64,000 bases of DNA from Aedes albopictus (lineage: Eukaryota > Arthropoda > Insecta > Diptera > Culicidae), in assembly GCF_035046485.1 (NCBI RefSeq), contig NC_085138.1, positions 275,199,694-275,263,693 on the forward strand, in the 5' to 3' direction. Shown piece by piece: positions 1 to 11,518 of this stretch. The notes beneath the pieces are model-generated. The model saw only the letters and a program-made list of their open reading frames with translations, had not been told where the DNA came from and searched no databases. The position numbers were made by a program, and so were the translations under genes. Position 1 is the stretch's first letter, and each line of letters opens with the position of its first letter.

Positions 1-450
1 CTGGAAGGAGTTCCTGGAGGAATCTCAATTGGAACATTTTAGGAATTTCAGAAGAAACTCCTGGAAGGATCCCAAAACCGCAAACCGCAAAAAGGATCCC
101 AGATATAGCACCCTGAGGAATCACAGAAGAAAACCCTGGTACTAATTTGTGGAGAAAGCATCGAAGTTGCTCCTGGAAGAACATCAGGAAAAAATCGTTG
201 GGTAATTCTAGAAGGAGTAATCCTGGAGGAATATCGGAATTAATTTATAGAAAAAATCCAGAAAAATATCTCTGGAGGAACCCCAGGAGGAACTTCTGAA
301 GGAATCCTAAATAAAACCCCAGAGGAATCTCATCAAGAATTCCTAGGGAATCCCAGAAGAAACTCCTGGAGAAGTTCTGGAACAAATAGGGGGAGAAATA
401 GCATGAATTTCTTGGAGGAATCCCGGAAGGACCTCCTGGAGGGGTGCCAC
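1..450. repeat. GGAATYCC-type degenerate minisatellite
   Basis: A run of imperfect short units such as CCTGGAGGAATCCC and GAAGGAATTCC with a period near 24 bp (two 12-bp halves). It continues off the left edge of the window. The same family forms the larger blocks near 24-27.6 kb and 59.8-63.6 kb. Non-coding; open frames within it only reflect a period divisible by three. Confidence 0.8.
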
Positions 451-719
451 CGTGCCACCATCAAGTCATAAATCAGCAAATTACTACCTCACATTGCAAA
501 GTAAATCAAAAAGCCCTTCAAAAGCTACCAATTTTTTGAGTCCAAAATCTGAAGATTTTTTTTTGTTCGAATCGTCAACAATAAGGCCACGAATCGTCAA
601 AGGCTTAACAAATTATTACAGCAGCCACTGCTTGAGAGACGAACCAGCCAAGGGCTGAAAGTCTCTCAAATAAAGATAAATCAATCAATCAGCCACTGCT
701 TGCAGCACCATATAAACTG

Positions 720-1180
720 ACGGGATTTCAGGAAGTTCTTGACGTTTTTTTTGGTTGGGCTTTATACCACCTTAAACATCCTAGAAGCCCAAGAAATCTT
801 GAAATTCCCTGAAACGCACAATAAATCACCATGAAGCTTCCTGTAATCCATTGCTCCCTGAAACGCATTTAAACACCCCTAAAACCTCATTTGAGACATC
901 TTGGAACTACCTGAAACGCTCTAAAACCCCTCTGAAACATCCCTGAAACGTTATATAAACCCTTGAAATGCCCTGAAATGCATTGAAACGCCCCTAAAAG
1001 CCCCCTGGAACTTCCTAGAACTTCATGAATCTCCCAGAAGTCCCTGAAACCTCCTTAAGCGCCTCTGAACCCTCGTTGAAACGCCCTGTAGCCCCATGGA
1101 ACGCCCCAAAAATCCCCTCTGGAATATTCTGGAATCCCCTGAATCCATGTAATACTACTACTATTTCACTTTCAGTCCTG
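720..1180. repeat. GAAACGCCC-type degenerate minisatellite
   Basis: Irregular tandem units of the form CCTGAAACGC, CCCTGAAATGC and GAAACGCCCCT repeated over about 460 bp. The array at 33420-33860 is the same family read on the other strand (GGCGTTTCAGGGG). Open frames across it are an effect of the repeat. It abuts the 3' end of the decayed LINE at 1180-2510. Confidence 0.7.
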
Positions 1181-2510
1181 GGCACCCATGGTGGTGCAAG
1201 GGGCCGACTGGAAAGAACTCCATCCTGGGTGATTGCTGCTCCATCCTGTCGACTTGCTTGATATCGTTGCTGAGGCTGCATCGCCATGATCCTCTGGGTC
1301 TGCTTCTGCTGTGATGTTCTGCTGGGTTCCAATTTAACGCTTGTTTGCAGATTTAATTTCCGCCCCTGCGTAGAGTGTTGCCGACCCACCTCCACTTTTG
1401 CTCCCGAATTTCTGTTGCTATAGGCATTTGATGACATCGACGATGCAGCTGCACGTTGGAGATCCAATGGTGAGGCCACCATGCACGAACTATATACTGC
1501 AGGCATCTATTAATGAAGACCAACAGCCGTTGAGTGTTCTCCATTGATGCACAGGTTTCATTTATGCATAGCAGCACAGATTTCACGTTCGAGTTAAAAA
1601 TTCGGATTTTGGTGCGTCGACTGATCTGGTTGTTTTTCTATACATTTACTAAACTCGCAAAAGCTGCCCTCGCCTTCTTGATCCGTGCACCTATGTCAAT
1701 CTTGGTGCCGCCTTCGGCCGCCATTTGGCTACCAACATATTTTAAGCTGTAAAAATTCTCCACTGCTTGCCCAGCTACTGTAAAGCTTGCCCTTGTTCAC
1801 ATTCAACGATTTGGTCTTGCTGACCTTGATGATAAGACCTACCACTGAGGAGCGATTGGCAAGATCATCGAACTTGCTCTGCATATCAGAGCGCCGTTGA
1901 GCTAGGAAAGCAACATCATCAGCCATTTCAAGGTAATTTAGGTGATCCATGGTAATGAACTGCCACAGCAATCCACGATTTGGTTCACGGTTAATCGCAC
2001 CTACCAGCATCTCGTCGATTACGATGAGGGACAGTAGCGGTGATAGTATACATCCTTGCCTCACTCCAGCAACGACCAAGATGCCCAGTCAACCAATGAT
2101 CGTATAAGATGTTGAATAGGATGTTAAAGTGGAGGCGATATGCGTACATTTTACATGCGCCTAAATGGAGGCATGCACGAATATGGCCTCCACTTTCTCA
2201 TCATATGAAACATCTTAAACGATTACTGGTTGTCTGGGTGGGGTCTTACAAAACACCGTTGTGCAGTACTCTGCACGAAAATGCCCTGTACTGTGCTTCA
2301 ATGAGGCCGATGATTTTCTCAGGAAGACCCTTGCACCTAAGGGCTTCGAAAGCTTTTTCGTAATCACATTTCGCCGGAAATGTCGTGGCTTCCCATATGT
2401 TGCAGAATAATTGATGCAGTACTTGTGCGGGTACTACGGGGTCAGCTTTGAGCATTTCGGCTGATATGCGATCGACCCCTGGGGTCCTTACCCAAGTAAC
2501 AATTCCATTG
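1180..2510 (-). pseudogene. Decayed non-LTR retrotransposon, reverse transcriptase to C-terminus
   Basis: The minus strand holds out-of-frame pieces of one LINE polyprotein in the expected order. At 2455-2246 there are linker and RT motifs (AEMLKADPVVP, DYEKAFEALRCKGLPEKII). At 2079-1729 the RT core reads GVRQGCILSPLL and then a degraded catalytic box, EMADDVAFL, followed by KTKSLNVN. At about 1590-1190 lies the C-terminal segment with WPHHWISN, KWRWVGNTLRR and RPRGSWR. The endonuclease part is absent, the frame shifts repeatedly, and a small inverted-repeat element has landed near 2103-2217. The clade was not settled by eye; a CR1/L2/RTE-like group is likely. It is dead. Confidence 0.75.
2103..2217. 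mobile_element. Small MITE inside the LINE relic
   Basis: An inverted repeat of about 115 bp: the left end TAAGATGTTGAATAGGATGT and AAAGTGGAGGC are mirrored by GCCTCCACTTT and ATGAAACATCTTA at the right. It carries no ORF and lies between two pieces of the LINE relic, so it inserted after that LINE. Confidence 0.55.
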
Positions 2511-4160
2511 CTGATTGGTTTTGTTTGATTTTTATTAAGGTTTTACTACAGCAATAATTAAAACTCACAGTTTTATGACTGTTTTTATGAACACCATTGA
2601 TAAAATGTTTTATAGTATACTTGACGATATTCATAAAGACAGATTTTAAGAGTAAACAAAACTTTCCTATATGTAAACCTTCTGGTAATCATTATTACTA
2701 CAATAAAACTGTTAAAACTCTCAACAGATGGCGATCCGTTCGATTAGTAACGACATCTGTTGGTGGAAAAGCAGAAACTACGACACTGCTAGGTTTATTG
2801 CGGTCATCATAAAAGTAAACTTGTTTTCGTTTTGTTTTCGCTGATTATGGTCGTCGCCATATTGAAAAAATTAGCTTACGTGAATGTAAAATAGTTGATT
2901 TTGATTAAATAAGCAATGAATTGATAGTTTGCCACCATTTTCATAACATGCTGACATAAATAAACTCTCTCTGCTGAGTTTTCTTGTGATTCGAGATAGT
3001 TTTACAAAATTCACAAATTGATTTATTTCATTCCAAGATGATATTATTCACTATTTTCGAAGCGCATTAATTTTATGATTCTGCAACCCCAATATTCACG
3101 GTAAATTCGAATGCGCATAAGCCTACCAGCACAATAACTACTAAAATATTACTTTAAAATGATACTTGTTGTACTAAATAAATTAATGTTTATGTTATAC
3201 TATACGAACTGAATAAGTAAATGATCAAGTTCAAAGTCCAAAGGAAAATCGAAACCGTTTCAACCCTGTCTCGCAACCAGAGATCCAACCACGTACTTTT
3301 CAGCAAAAGCGAGTCGTATGTTTTTGGTGGGAAACCAAATTACTAATTACTGACAGTTTTCGAGTGGTGGTAGGGACCTACTAGGGAGACAGATTACGAT
3401 GAGAAGCGCTTCGTTGCGCAAAAGGAGGAAAAACTGCCTTACCTATAAGTTGCTCCGGGTGTGGTGGCTGTTGCTGTGCAAAACAAACTTCCGCCGCCGT
3501 GTCGAGTTTGTACAACTAGTGTGCTCCCCACCGACCGGAATGCCAAACAGTCACAGAGAAGTGAGCCAGATAGGTGGGTTCGGTTGGATGCTCCGGTTGT
3601 ACTAGTTGCCATCGTCGTCATCGTCGTAGAGTTCTCTCATTTAAGCGACCAGGAGGGTCCCTTCGGTTATGAGTGCTACCACGACGCTGCCAAGCATAAA
3701 AACATAATTTATGGTAGGAAGTTTTTACATGAAGGATAAGTTTCGTGTGCCGCTGGAGATGCGACAGCGAGTTGCCGGCGGCTAGTGTATTGTGAGCTTC
3801 GCTTCTGGTTCCTTCCAGCAGTGATCTGCTCTCTTGGTTTGGTCGTGCTTTTCGTTTTTGTTGCGGTTCCGACAGTATGGTCGCCAATTTGAATAAACGA
3901 AGACAGATAGTGTTTTTATCGCTATAGGAGGTGTTGTGATTGTTGTTCGGTTGGATAATCATCTGACGGATTAGATAAAGCAAATGTAGTGCAATAATAT
4001 GGTGCAAGGAGTTGTCAATTCATAACCTAATGTTCAAACTTTCACATTCGTGGAAAAAAAATCCGAAAGAAGGCATATAGAATCGATTCCGAATCATGGA
4101 AATTACGTATTAAATCGCAGAGCTAATTACTCATGTCCCGATTCTCACATTGATGCATTA
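2511..4160. other. Unassigned AT-rich DNA
   Basis: No recognisable gene. It begins with CCCAAGTAACA, a string seen again at about 29126, which may be the edge of a dispersed repeat. Open frames of 60-130 codons around 3399-4007 overlap each other on both strands, match no family I know, and have no supporting context. The stretch 3400-3700 is relatively GC-rich. Confidence 0.4.
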
Positions 4161-4168
4161 CACTCAGA

Positions 4169-4293
4169 CGCGCCAACTTGATTGGGGGCAAAGCCTGTAT
4201 TTTCTGATTTTTTTTATGGGAAAATTGAAAAATCGCCGAATATTGGGGGGGAAGGGGCAAAACTATGCTTGCCTCCCCCCTAAGTTGGCGCCT
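4169..4293. mobile_element. Short MITE with GGCGCCAACTT ends
   Basis: An inverted repeat with ends CGCGCCAACTTGATTGGGGG and, mirrored, CCCCCCTAAGTTGGCGCC, around an A/T-rich core of about 90 bp. No coding capacity. Exact borders and target duplication are not clear. Confidence 0.5.
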
Positions 4294-5738
4294 ATGATTA
4301 CACTTATTTTACCCCATTTTTGACGTAGCATCCCTACTGGGATTAAACTTGCTTCTTAATTTCTGTTTTATGTGCACTGTCTCTATTAATTTAGAGCTTT
4401 ATCTGCTAATGATAATTTTTGAATTTGTGTATCAAAGATACTCGCAAAATACTCGCGCGTTTACCGTTTCAGCCGCATGGACCATCTTAACGCACTTTTC
4501 TCGAAACCAAGAAAACTCCAAAGCATTTTTACCCTCCAAGAGGTTTAATCCATTTCTCTATTGGTCACGAATTTACTCTAACATAATCGCGAAACAGAAA
4601 TCACGACGTATCGTCTCGGGCGGCTCATCCAAAAACCTATTTGTCTTTTATATTTGGTCATCACCCCGCGGGACGTCGAAGCACACCAGAAGAACGCGCC
4701 CAACGCATTTCTATCTTTCTTATCTCTAGCCAAGCTGTCTCGGTAACAGATTGACACATTTCCAATCGAACCTTTTCCATGTTGGGCTGATTAAGCTGAC
4801 GTCTAATCTCTCATTCGTAGGCCTTGCGTCGCCCAAAATCGGCCAACAGCATGGTTTTACCAGATTAGTCTCCATTCCTATACCAACAACGAGTGCGGAA
4901 ACCAAACTTGCTCCATCGATTGAAGCAAAGCGAGAAGAAGTTCGATTCCCCGTCAAGTTGGCGATTGGGCATCTTTGGGGCGGGCTTTGCCTTCAATCAA
5001 ATTTGTGCCGATTGCTCGAATTGAAGCGGAGGGCATCATGTCGCCAGTAGCAGTTCGGAAAGGAAACGGCTGCTGCTAACCGAAACAGTAGCGTTGGTCG
5101 TGGATGCTGTGATGATTTAATTAATTATGGAAGTCAGTCAGTCGCTGACAAATCGTTTACGAAATGCTAATCAGGACCAATGGGCATCCACTGTTTTCGA
5201 TGAGATGAGAGAAGATTGGATGAAGGAATAAATTATCAATGATGAATGACATGACAAGTAGTTTAAGGAGTTGCTTAGTCTTCGTTGGAGTAAACTGAAA
5301 ACTGAAATTCAGCTCTATGCATTAGAAACATCACATCTCAAACTAAGGCTACTTTACTTTAAGACCCACTGTAACAAATATAGCAAAGTGAACTTACAGG
5401 CCTGATGATTTGAGGGAGTCATTTTAAAGTATCACCCTATGGATTTTTGATTGAAAAAGGGGCGGTTGAATCTGAACATTTGCGACATTTGCCATAACTG
5501 TCAAACCCACAATTCCACGTTCGAAATCGTTGGGCTTGAAAATAAAACCTGCTCAACTGGCATGATTTTTGATGGAATCCGAGAAACGGCAAACGAAGGA
5601 TAATTTATTCTTAACTGTCAGTAGTTCTGGCTGAGCTGCTGTTTCCACTTCCACGCCGGGCAACGCCTCCGCTATTTAGTTCAGTCCATATGTGCGCTGC
5701 CCTATCTCCTCTTTTGGGAAAGAACATTAAAAAGCGTA
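4294..5738. other. Unassigned sequence
   Basis: Mixed-composition DNA with no family recognised. Open frames at 4349-4729 and 4726-5050 lie on both strands and lack any motif. It may include non-coding flank of the possible exon at 5739-5900. Confidence 0.35.
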
Positions 5739-5900
5739 AAACATGACTCTGAAGTGGAATTGGCTACGATAAGCTCCAAAGGTCCGGTGCTCTACACTGC
5801 GGTGCAGCAAAGCGCTCTGGTTGGCGATGATGACGAAGACAACACCACGCCGCCACCACCGCCGAAGCCATCGGTGTCAAACGGGGTGCGATGGAATGTA
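5739..5900 (+). CDS. Possible host exon, proline-rich, unidentified
   Basis: One frame is open through HDSEVELATISSKGPVLYT, then AVQQSALVGDDDEDN and TTPPPPPKPSVSNG, before a stop near 5910. The mix of a charged acidic run (DDDED) and a polyproline stretch looks like real protein rather than translated repeat, and the surrounding DNA is not a recognised transposon. There is no ATG in this frame at the start. A GT at about 5885 could serve as a splice donor but fits the consensus poorly. No function can be given; it may equally be chance. Confidence 0.25.
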
Positions 5901-5905
5901 CCGCT

Positions 5906-6954
5906 TATCTGATGAAGGCTATCTTAATGAAATTCAGAACATTTTGTTTACGAGGCATTAAACTGACCGCGAGCGCGCATCAGTCCCATAACTGTGAAAG
6001 TGAAATGCTGACAACTTATGTCACAATTTTTCATTCCGATTCAGCGATGGGCGCTGTCCTGATGGAGAGCATCTGCCAAGTTCAAAGCTACACTAATTTC
6101 TTCTGCTGGGAAACGTGATATTCTCGGCCTTTGCAGTCTTAAAGAGCAGCGAGAAACGATATTCTCTCTACATCCGACGGTTTCGGTAATATATTTTACC
6201 TTTTTCAAGGATTAGAGGTTACGTTCTCTTGTACATGTATAGTAATGCTCTACATCGGATAGTCTAGGTACATGGGTTTCGAGATGGCGCCCGTTGCGGT
6301 GCATGTGTCGCGAAATTTTTGCGAGCTACTGTATCGTGGGAGGCTTTTTGCTATAAAAATCTAGCTTTTTGGCTCGCGTTCTATGCTATAATCGCACTGT
6401 TTTATCGCCTACGCTTTTGACCTAAACAGTTTGTGGCTGTTTTCGCTAACTTTTTCTCGAAAGCAACCATTTCCACTAATTTCTTCTTCTCCAAAATATA
6501 CTCTCGGTAAAATTGAATTCGATCCTCCATTTTATGAATTTGAAAATGCTCTTCACTGCATCGTTGCATCTCTTCGAGCACCTTGTACGGTAACATTTCT
6601 TAGAAATTCTGCACATGATGATATTTATTTTATCATTAGCCCTAAATAATACCAACACAGCCGTGTACCGTATAGCATTGACGACAGAGTTTTCTGAACA
6701 ATCTAGTAAACACCGATGTACTATTGCCAAAGCCGGGGAAACAATCTGGTGATCCGTCGGCTACACATGTTTCGAGTCGAAGCCTGTCAGAGTACAATTT
6801 CTATGGAAGTTTGACTTATTTAGCAAAAAAAAAAAAATCAGTTCTCGTCTACAAATCCCATTTATTCATCGATCTTGTTCTATAGGCACCATTGAACGCA
6901 TTTTTTTCGGTGGGGGCATCTACTGCAGGGAATTCTCGTCCTCTTATGGAAAAA
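5906..6954. other. Unassigned sequence
   Basis: No gene family recognised. Overlapping frames of 60-85 codons on both strands around 6400-6730 show no motif. An A13 run sits near 6824. Confidence 0.35.
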
Positions 6955-7046
6955 TTTTCTGGCAGTTTCAGCGACCGACAAGACATCGTCTACGGTCGAC
7001 TTCATCTTCCGGAAACCGAAGTGGTTGCTTGAGAGACTATCTACAT
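6955..7046 (-). pseudogene. R1-clade reverse transcriptase relic, short
   Basis: The minus strand encodes LSSNHFGFRKMKSTVDDVLS, close to LSSNQYGFRKGRSTVDAILS of the intact R1-like ORF2 at 46044-49025 (finger/palm part of RT). Only about 30 codons survive. It lies directly against the TA at which the large inverted-repeat element starts; another R1 relic lies at the far end of that element. Confidence 0.65.
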
Positions 7047-7048
7047 TA

Positions 7049-7580
7049 GGGTGCCAATGAAAATCGAATTTTCGAATTTCAAAAACGGGTAGTGCTCAAA
7101 AGTTTCGTCTCCTCAAAAAAAGTCCCCATGCAAAATTTCAGCTCAATCGGACTTCGCTAAGGGGTGGCCCAAAGCGGTCAAAGTTTGGCTGTTTTGAAAC
7201 ACGAAAAATATCCCAAGGTAGGGATACATGAAAATTTCGAAATCGAAAATTTTTTTTTGATGCCAAATGCCTTAAAAGTGCATGAAACGTCGAGATCTGG
7301 CGTTATCTCAAAAAATTTTTTTTGGAAAAAAAATGACTTTTTGGACTTAGAACATTTTTGAGTTGCGAGAGTGAAATGAATTTGAAATGGAGGATTTGAA
7401 TTTAGTTGCTGAAATATTCATAGCAATAGTTCTGGACCATGTCTTATATCATCGTTGGCAACTGCTAGCATATTATATATCATATATCGTTAGGGTGGTT
7501 CACTTCTTTTGCATTAGGGTGGTCCTTTTTGTAGAAAAATTTAAAAAATAAGGAGAAAAAATCTCTTATATACCTGTATC
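7049..7580. repeat. Left terminal inverted repeat, outer part
   Basis: Mirror image of 14875-15415 with scattered mismatches and small indels. It ends at ATATACCTGTA, where the Lian-like element entered; the arm resumes at about 12087 with AAGTCATTGAATG. The right arm keeps the uninterrupted join, read on the minus strand as TACCTGTAAGTCATTTTCAA. Confidence 0.8.
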
Positions 7581-7747
7581 AGGTATCAGTAGGTCGGCTC
7601 TAGAGGCACGTTCTCCTCCATTCGGGAAATTTGTGCCATCGCCATGAACACGAGCCTATTCATCATTTACCTGACGGAGAAGGGAAGGAAAAAGGATAGG
7701 ACATGGGAAAGGACAGGTAAGGGAATAGGATCGCCATACTCGCAAAA

Positions 7748-7859
7748 GCGTACCACAATGGGTTCACATAGCGTCCTGAAAAGGACACTGTAATAACGCA
7801 TAAGCGTACCACAATGGGTTCAAACAGCGCCCTGAGAAGGGCACTGTAATAACGCATAA
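7748..7859 (-). repeat. Two 56-bp tandem units in the Lian-like 3' UTR
   Basis: The unit starting GCGTACCACAATGGGTTCA at 7748 repeats at 7804 with a few changes, both containing GGACACTGTAATAACGCATAA-like ends. It lies between the stop codon at 7874 and the element's 3' terminus. Confidence 0.8.
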
Positions 7860-7873
7860 AGCTTAAAGAGAGC

Positions 7874-10800
7874 CTATAACTCTTTACCACAGCGGGTCAA
7901 GAACAACAGAACGTCCTGAAGATTCAGGTTTCTGAAGTCAGTTTCACTTAATAAGTGTTTCCCGAGTATTCGGAAACGCAATTGCGCAAAAACTGGACAG
8001 TTACATATTAAATGATACGAAGTTCCATAATCGGATTCACAGCTATCACAGGCAAATGAATCAGCTTGCTGAATATTCGCCATGTGATAACTGAGTCGGC
8101 AGTGGCCAGTCAATGCTTTGACCAGCATGCTGCAATTCTGCTTTGACAGATTTGTTAGATACTTTGCCACCCCTAGAGATGGCTCAGTACAATACAATTT
8201 TGTTTGACGACATGACTCCAAACTATTCCAGTATTGTTTGTGCTGAGTGGCAGCCCAGGTGTCAATCTGAAGCTTTACCCAACACTTGGATACCGGAATA
8301 GCTGGCTCAGGGCCAATGAAGTCATGTGATGCTCCAGTGCGAGCTAACTCATCAGCCAATTCATTTCCAGCGATGGAAGAATGGCCAGGTACCCATACAA
8401 GGTGAACAGCGTTTGCTGAATTCAGCTCCTCGATTTGAGTTCGACAAGCGATAACTATCTTCGACCTGGAGTTGGCCGAAGCAAGTGCTTTAATAGCAGC
8501 CTGGCTATCTGAACAGAAGTATATTACTTTGCCCATTACGTGCTGCTGAAGTGCTGATTGCACTCCGCACATAAGAGCAAAGATTTCGGCCTGAAAAACG
8601 GTGCAGTGTCTACCAAGTGAGTAAGACTGATACAGCCTTAGCTCACGAGAATAAACACCAGCACCTGCTCGACCTTCGAGAAGGGAGCCATCAGTGTAAC
8701 ATACAATGCCGTCTGAAATACTTCTCTCCAGATAACCAGATGTCCACTCTTCCCGGGAAGGGAATTTCGTGGAAAATGTCCTATATGGAAAATTACAAGC
8801 GATTGTAAGATCACTTGGAGCAAGGACAACTTTGTCCCAATTCACAAAAAGTGGAAACAACGAGGTGTGTGTTGAACTGCGGGTCACAGGAGTTTCCTCT
8901 AGTAAACCGAGTACCCATAGACGGTAAGTGCAAGAAAGTGCTTCTTGTTTGAGATGAATGTGTAGTGGGGCAACGTCAAAGAGAACTTCGAGCGCTGCCG
9001 TAGGCGTTGAAGAGAACGCTCCAGACATCGCCATTAGGCACATCCTTTGGAGATGGCCTAATTTTGATTGGACCGTTCTCACTTCGCCCTTTTGCCACCA
9101 CACAAGACATCCATAAGCCAATATTGGACGAACAAAAGTTGTGTAAATCCATTTGATATACTTGGGTTTAAGACCCCAAGTTGTACCAAAGGTTCGCCGG
9201 CATTGCCCGAAGGCCATACAAGCTTTCTTGATTCTGAACTCAATGTGAGGTGTCCAGGAAAGCTTGGAATCAAGAATGACTCCAACGTACTTTACCTGTT
9301 CAGTCACATTGATTTCAGAATCAAAGAGACGTAAAGATCGAACACCATTACGATTTCGCTTTTCCGTGAAAAGAACAATAGATGTTTTACTCGGATTTAC
9401 CGAAAGGCCATATTGGCGACACCAACCCTCAACTACCTGAAGAGCGTTTTGCATCAGGTCGAAAAGGGTGCTGATGCACATACCGACTAACAATGTTAGG
9501 TAGTCGTCGGCAAAACCATAAGTAGGAAAACCGCTATTATTGAGTTGCCTCAATAGCGTATCTGCTACGAGATTCCACAAAAGAGGTGATAAGACTCCCC
9601 CTTGGGGGCATCCACAAACACTCAATTTCCTAATCGCCGCTTGACGCAATGTCGAGAAGAGATGTCGGTTTTTGAGCATTTGGTGAATCCAATTGGAAAT
9701 CATTGGAGATATACCGTGACCCCGTGCGGCTTCCAATATGGCTTCGAAAGGCACGTTGTCAAAGGCACCCTCGATATCTAAGAAAACACCCAAGCAGGAT
9801 TGCTTTTGAGCGAATGCCTTCTCGATATCGTAAACAACTTTGTGTAAAAGAGTCACAGTGGACTTACCAGATTGGTAGGCATGTTGGTTCACATGAAGAG
9901 GCACGTTGGCCAGATGAACATCACGGATGTGATGATCCACAATGCGTTCTAAGCATTTCAGAAGAAAAGAGGTCAAACTGATAGGTCTGAAGCTCTTTGC
10001 TTCTTCATACGACGCGCGACCCACTTTCGGAATAAACTTCACAGTAATATCCCGCCAGGATTTGGGAATATACCCTGTAGCAAAACTGCAAACAAGTAGT
10101 TGTTTCAAAGTATGTTTGAAATGATCAAATCCCTTCTGAAGCAAAATAGGATAAATCCCATCTGCCCCAGGAGATTTGAAAGGAGCAAAGCTATTAAGTG
10201 CCCATTCAATCGATTCTAAAGTTATGATACTCCGAGCCGAAGCTAAAGAATCATAACTACAAGAAAAGACATCAGGTTCATCCGAAGATGTAATATCCAC
10301 ACATCCGGGGAAGTGTGTGCTGAACAAACATTCCAAAACTTCCTCATCAGAGGAAGTGAAATCACCATTTGGCAAACGAAGTTCGTTCACTTGAAAATCC
10401 TTAGATTTTGCAAGGATTTTGTTCAATCGACTGGCTTCACTCAGACTGGAAACATTTGTACAAAGGTTTTTCCAGCCGGATCGTTCAGCAGACCGAAGAG
10501 CTTTCTGGTAGGCCTTGCGAGCCGACCTGAAAGCCTCCGATCCAGCCGAACGTCGTCTGTTCCAACTCTTTCTACATTGTTTCCTGAGCTTCGCCAGATC
10601 GGAGTTCCACCAAGGGGTTCCTCTTGTGGTCTTCACAGACCGCAGAGGGCAGGCTTCTTCAAAAGCTTCCATGATGAAGGCCGTTGTAGTATCAACGGCA
10701 TCATCTAAATCACTTGGAGTGTCAATTGATGGTGAGTATCCATGAAATTTGGCTGCAACCAAATCGGTAAAGAGATCCCAGTTGGTTGACCGGGGATTCC

Positions 10801-11518
10801 TGAAACGCAAAGTTTGCGAAGTAACATTCACATGTTCAAACAAGATGTAGCGATGGTCAGATAAAGATTCTTCATCTGACACATGCCAATTGGTCAGCTC
10901 ATGACTAATTCTGCTAGAGCAAAGCGTTATGTCTAACACTTCCTCTCTACCAGATACCATGAAGGTTGGGCGGTTGCCTATGTTAAGTAATCCAAGATCT
11001 GTACTACTTAAGTATTCCATCAAACTGGAGCCTCTCAAATTGATGTCTGAGCTGCCCCAGATTATATGGTGAGCATTAGCATCACTACCAACAATTAGCG
11101 GAAGGCCTTTTGAAGTGCAGTATGCAATGACTTGCTTGAAAGCATCCGTAGGGGATGGTTCATCATGCGGTAAATAAACCGAACAATAAACGTATTTCCT
11201 GTTGAGGTTTTCAACAGATACATCGATTGTGACAGCACATACATCTCTGGTAGTTAGTTCAGAGATGAGTGTAGCAACGATTGCGTTGTTGACAAGCACA
11301 CATGCTCGAGGCATGACACGTGAGTTTGCCATTTCATTTTTACTGAAAGTAGCAAACACCGGATTCACAAGGTTTCCTAGATAGAAATTCCCCTTACGAA
11401 AGTAAGGTTCTTGGACTAACGCCACTTGGGCTGTACCATTTTGCATAAGTCTACAAAGATTGATCGTTGCTGTTCTTTTGTGCTGAAGATTGATCTGAGC
11501 TATCCTAACCGTAGCCAC
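7874..11518 (-). CDS. Lian-like retrotransposon polyprotein (endonuclease, RT, RNase H)
   Basis: A 1214-aa protein for target-primed reverse transcription. Residues 1-220 form an AP-type endonuclease: it opens IAQINLQHKRTATINL, then has VALVQEPYF (catalytic Glu), VGSDANAHHIIW and a C-terminal SDHRYI motif. The reverse transcriptase spans roughly 430-720, with KSFRPISLTSFLLKCLERI, the AFDNVPFEAI palm, GCPQGGVLSPLLW and the catalytic box FADD near residue 671. RNase H follows at about 935-1070: TDGS near 943, QAEIFAL, CSDSQAA and GHSSIAGNELADELA supply the D-E-D-D set. The frame is intact, so this copy could be recent. The start at 11518 places the endonuclease motif at the extreme N-terminus, as in relatives. 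No separate gag-like ORF1 is apparent upstream. Confidence 0.9.
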   Translation of the reverse strand: MATVRIAQINLQHKRTATINLCRLMQNGTAQVALVQEPYFRKGNFYLGNLVNPVFATFSKNEMANSRVMPRACVLVNNAIVATLISELTTRDVCAVTIDVSVENLNRKYVYCSVYLPHDEPSPTDAFKQVIAYCTSKGLPLIVGSDANAHHIIWGSSDINLRGSSLMEYLSSTDLGLLNIGNRPTFMVSGREEVLDITLCSSRISHELTNWHVSDEESLSDHRYILFEHVNVTSQTLRFRNPRSTNWDLFTDLVAAKFHGYSPSIDTPSDLDDAVDTTTAFIMEAFEEACPLRSVKTTRGTPWWNSDLAKLRKQCRKSWNRRRSAGSEAFRSARKAYQKALRSAERSGWKNLCTNVSSLSEASRLNKILAKSKDFQVNELRLPNGDFTSSDEEVLECLFSTHFPGCVDITSSDEPDVFSCSYDSLASARSIITLESIEWALNSFAPFKSPGADGIYPILLQKGFDHFKHTLKQLLVCSFATGYIPKSWRDITVKFIPKVGRASYEEAKSFRPISLTSFLLKCLERIVDHHIRDVHLANVPLHVNQHAYQSGKSTVTLLHKVVYDIEKAFAQKQSCLGVFLDIEGAFDNVPFEAILEAARGHGISPMISNWIHQMLKNRHLFSTLRQAAIRKLSVCGCPQGGVLSPLLWNLVADTLLRQLNNSGFPTYGFADDYLTLLVGMCISTLFDLMQNALQVVEGWCRQYGLSVNPSKTSIVLFTEKRNRNGVRSLRLFDSEINVTEQVKYVGVILDSKLSWTPHIEFRIKKACMAFGQCRRTFGTTWGLKPKYIKWIYTTFVRPILAYGCLVWWQKGEVRTVQSKLGHLQRMCLMAMSGAFSSTPTAALEVLFDVAPLHIHLKQEALSCTYRLWVLGLLEETPVTRSSTHTSLFPLFVNWDKVVLAPSDLTIACNFPYRTFSTKFPSREEWTSGYLERSISDGIVCYTDGSLLEGRAGAGVYSRELRLYQSYSLGRHCTVFQAEIFALMCGVQSALQQHVMGKVIYFCSDSQAAIKALASANSRSKIVIACRTQIEELNSANAVHLVWVPGHSSIAGNELADELARTGASHDFIGPEPAIPVSKCWVKLQIDTWAATQHKQYWNSLESCRQTKLYCTEPSLGVAKYLTNLSKQNCSMLVKALTGHCRLSYHMANIQQADSFACDSCESDYGTSYHLICNCPVFAQLRFRILGKHLLSETDFRNLNLQDVLLFLTRCGKEL

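Noticed and set aside
3399..4007. Coding gene suggested by several overlapping frames
   Set aside because: Frames conflict on both strands, lack motifs, and no splice or promoter context was convincing.
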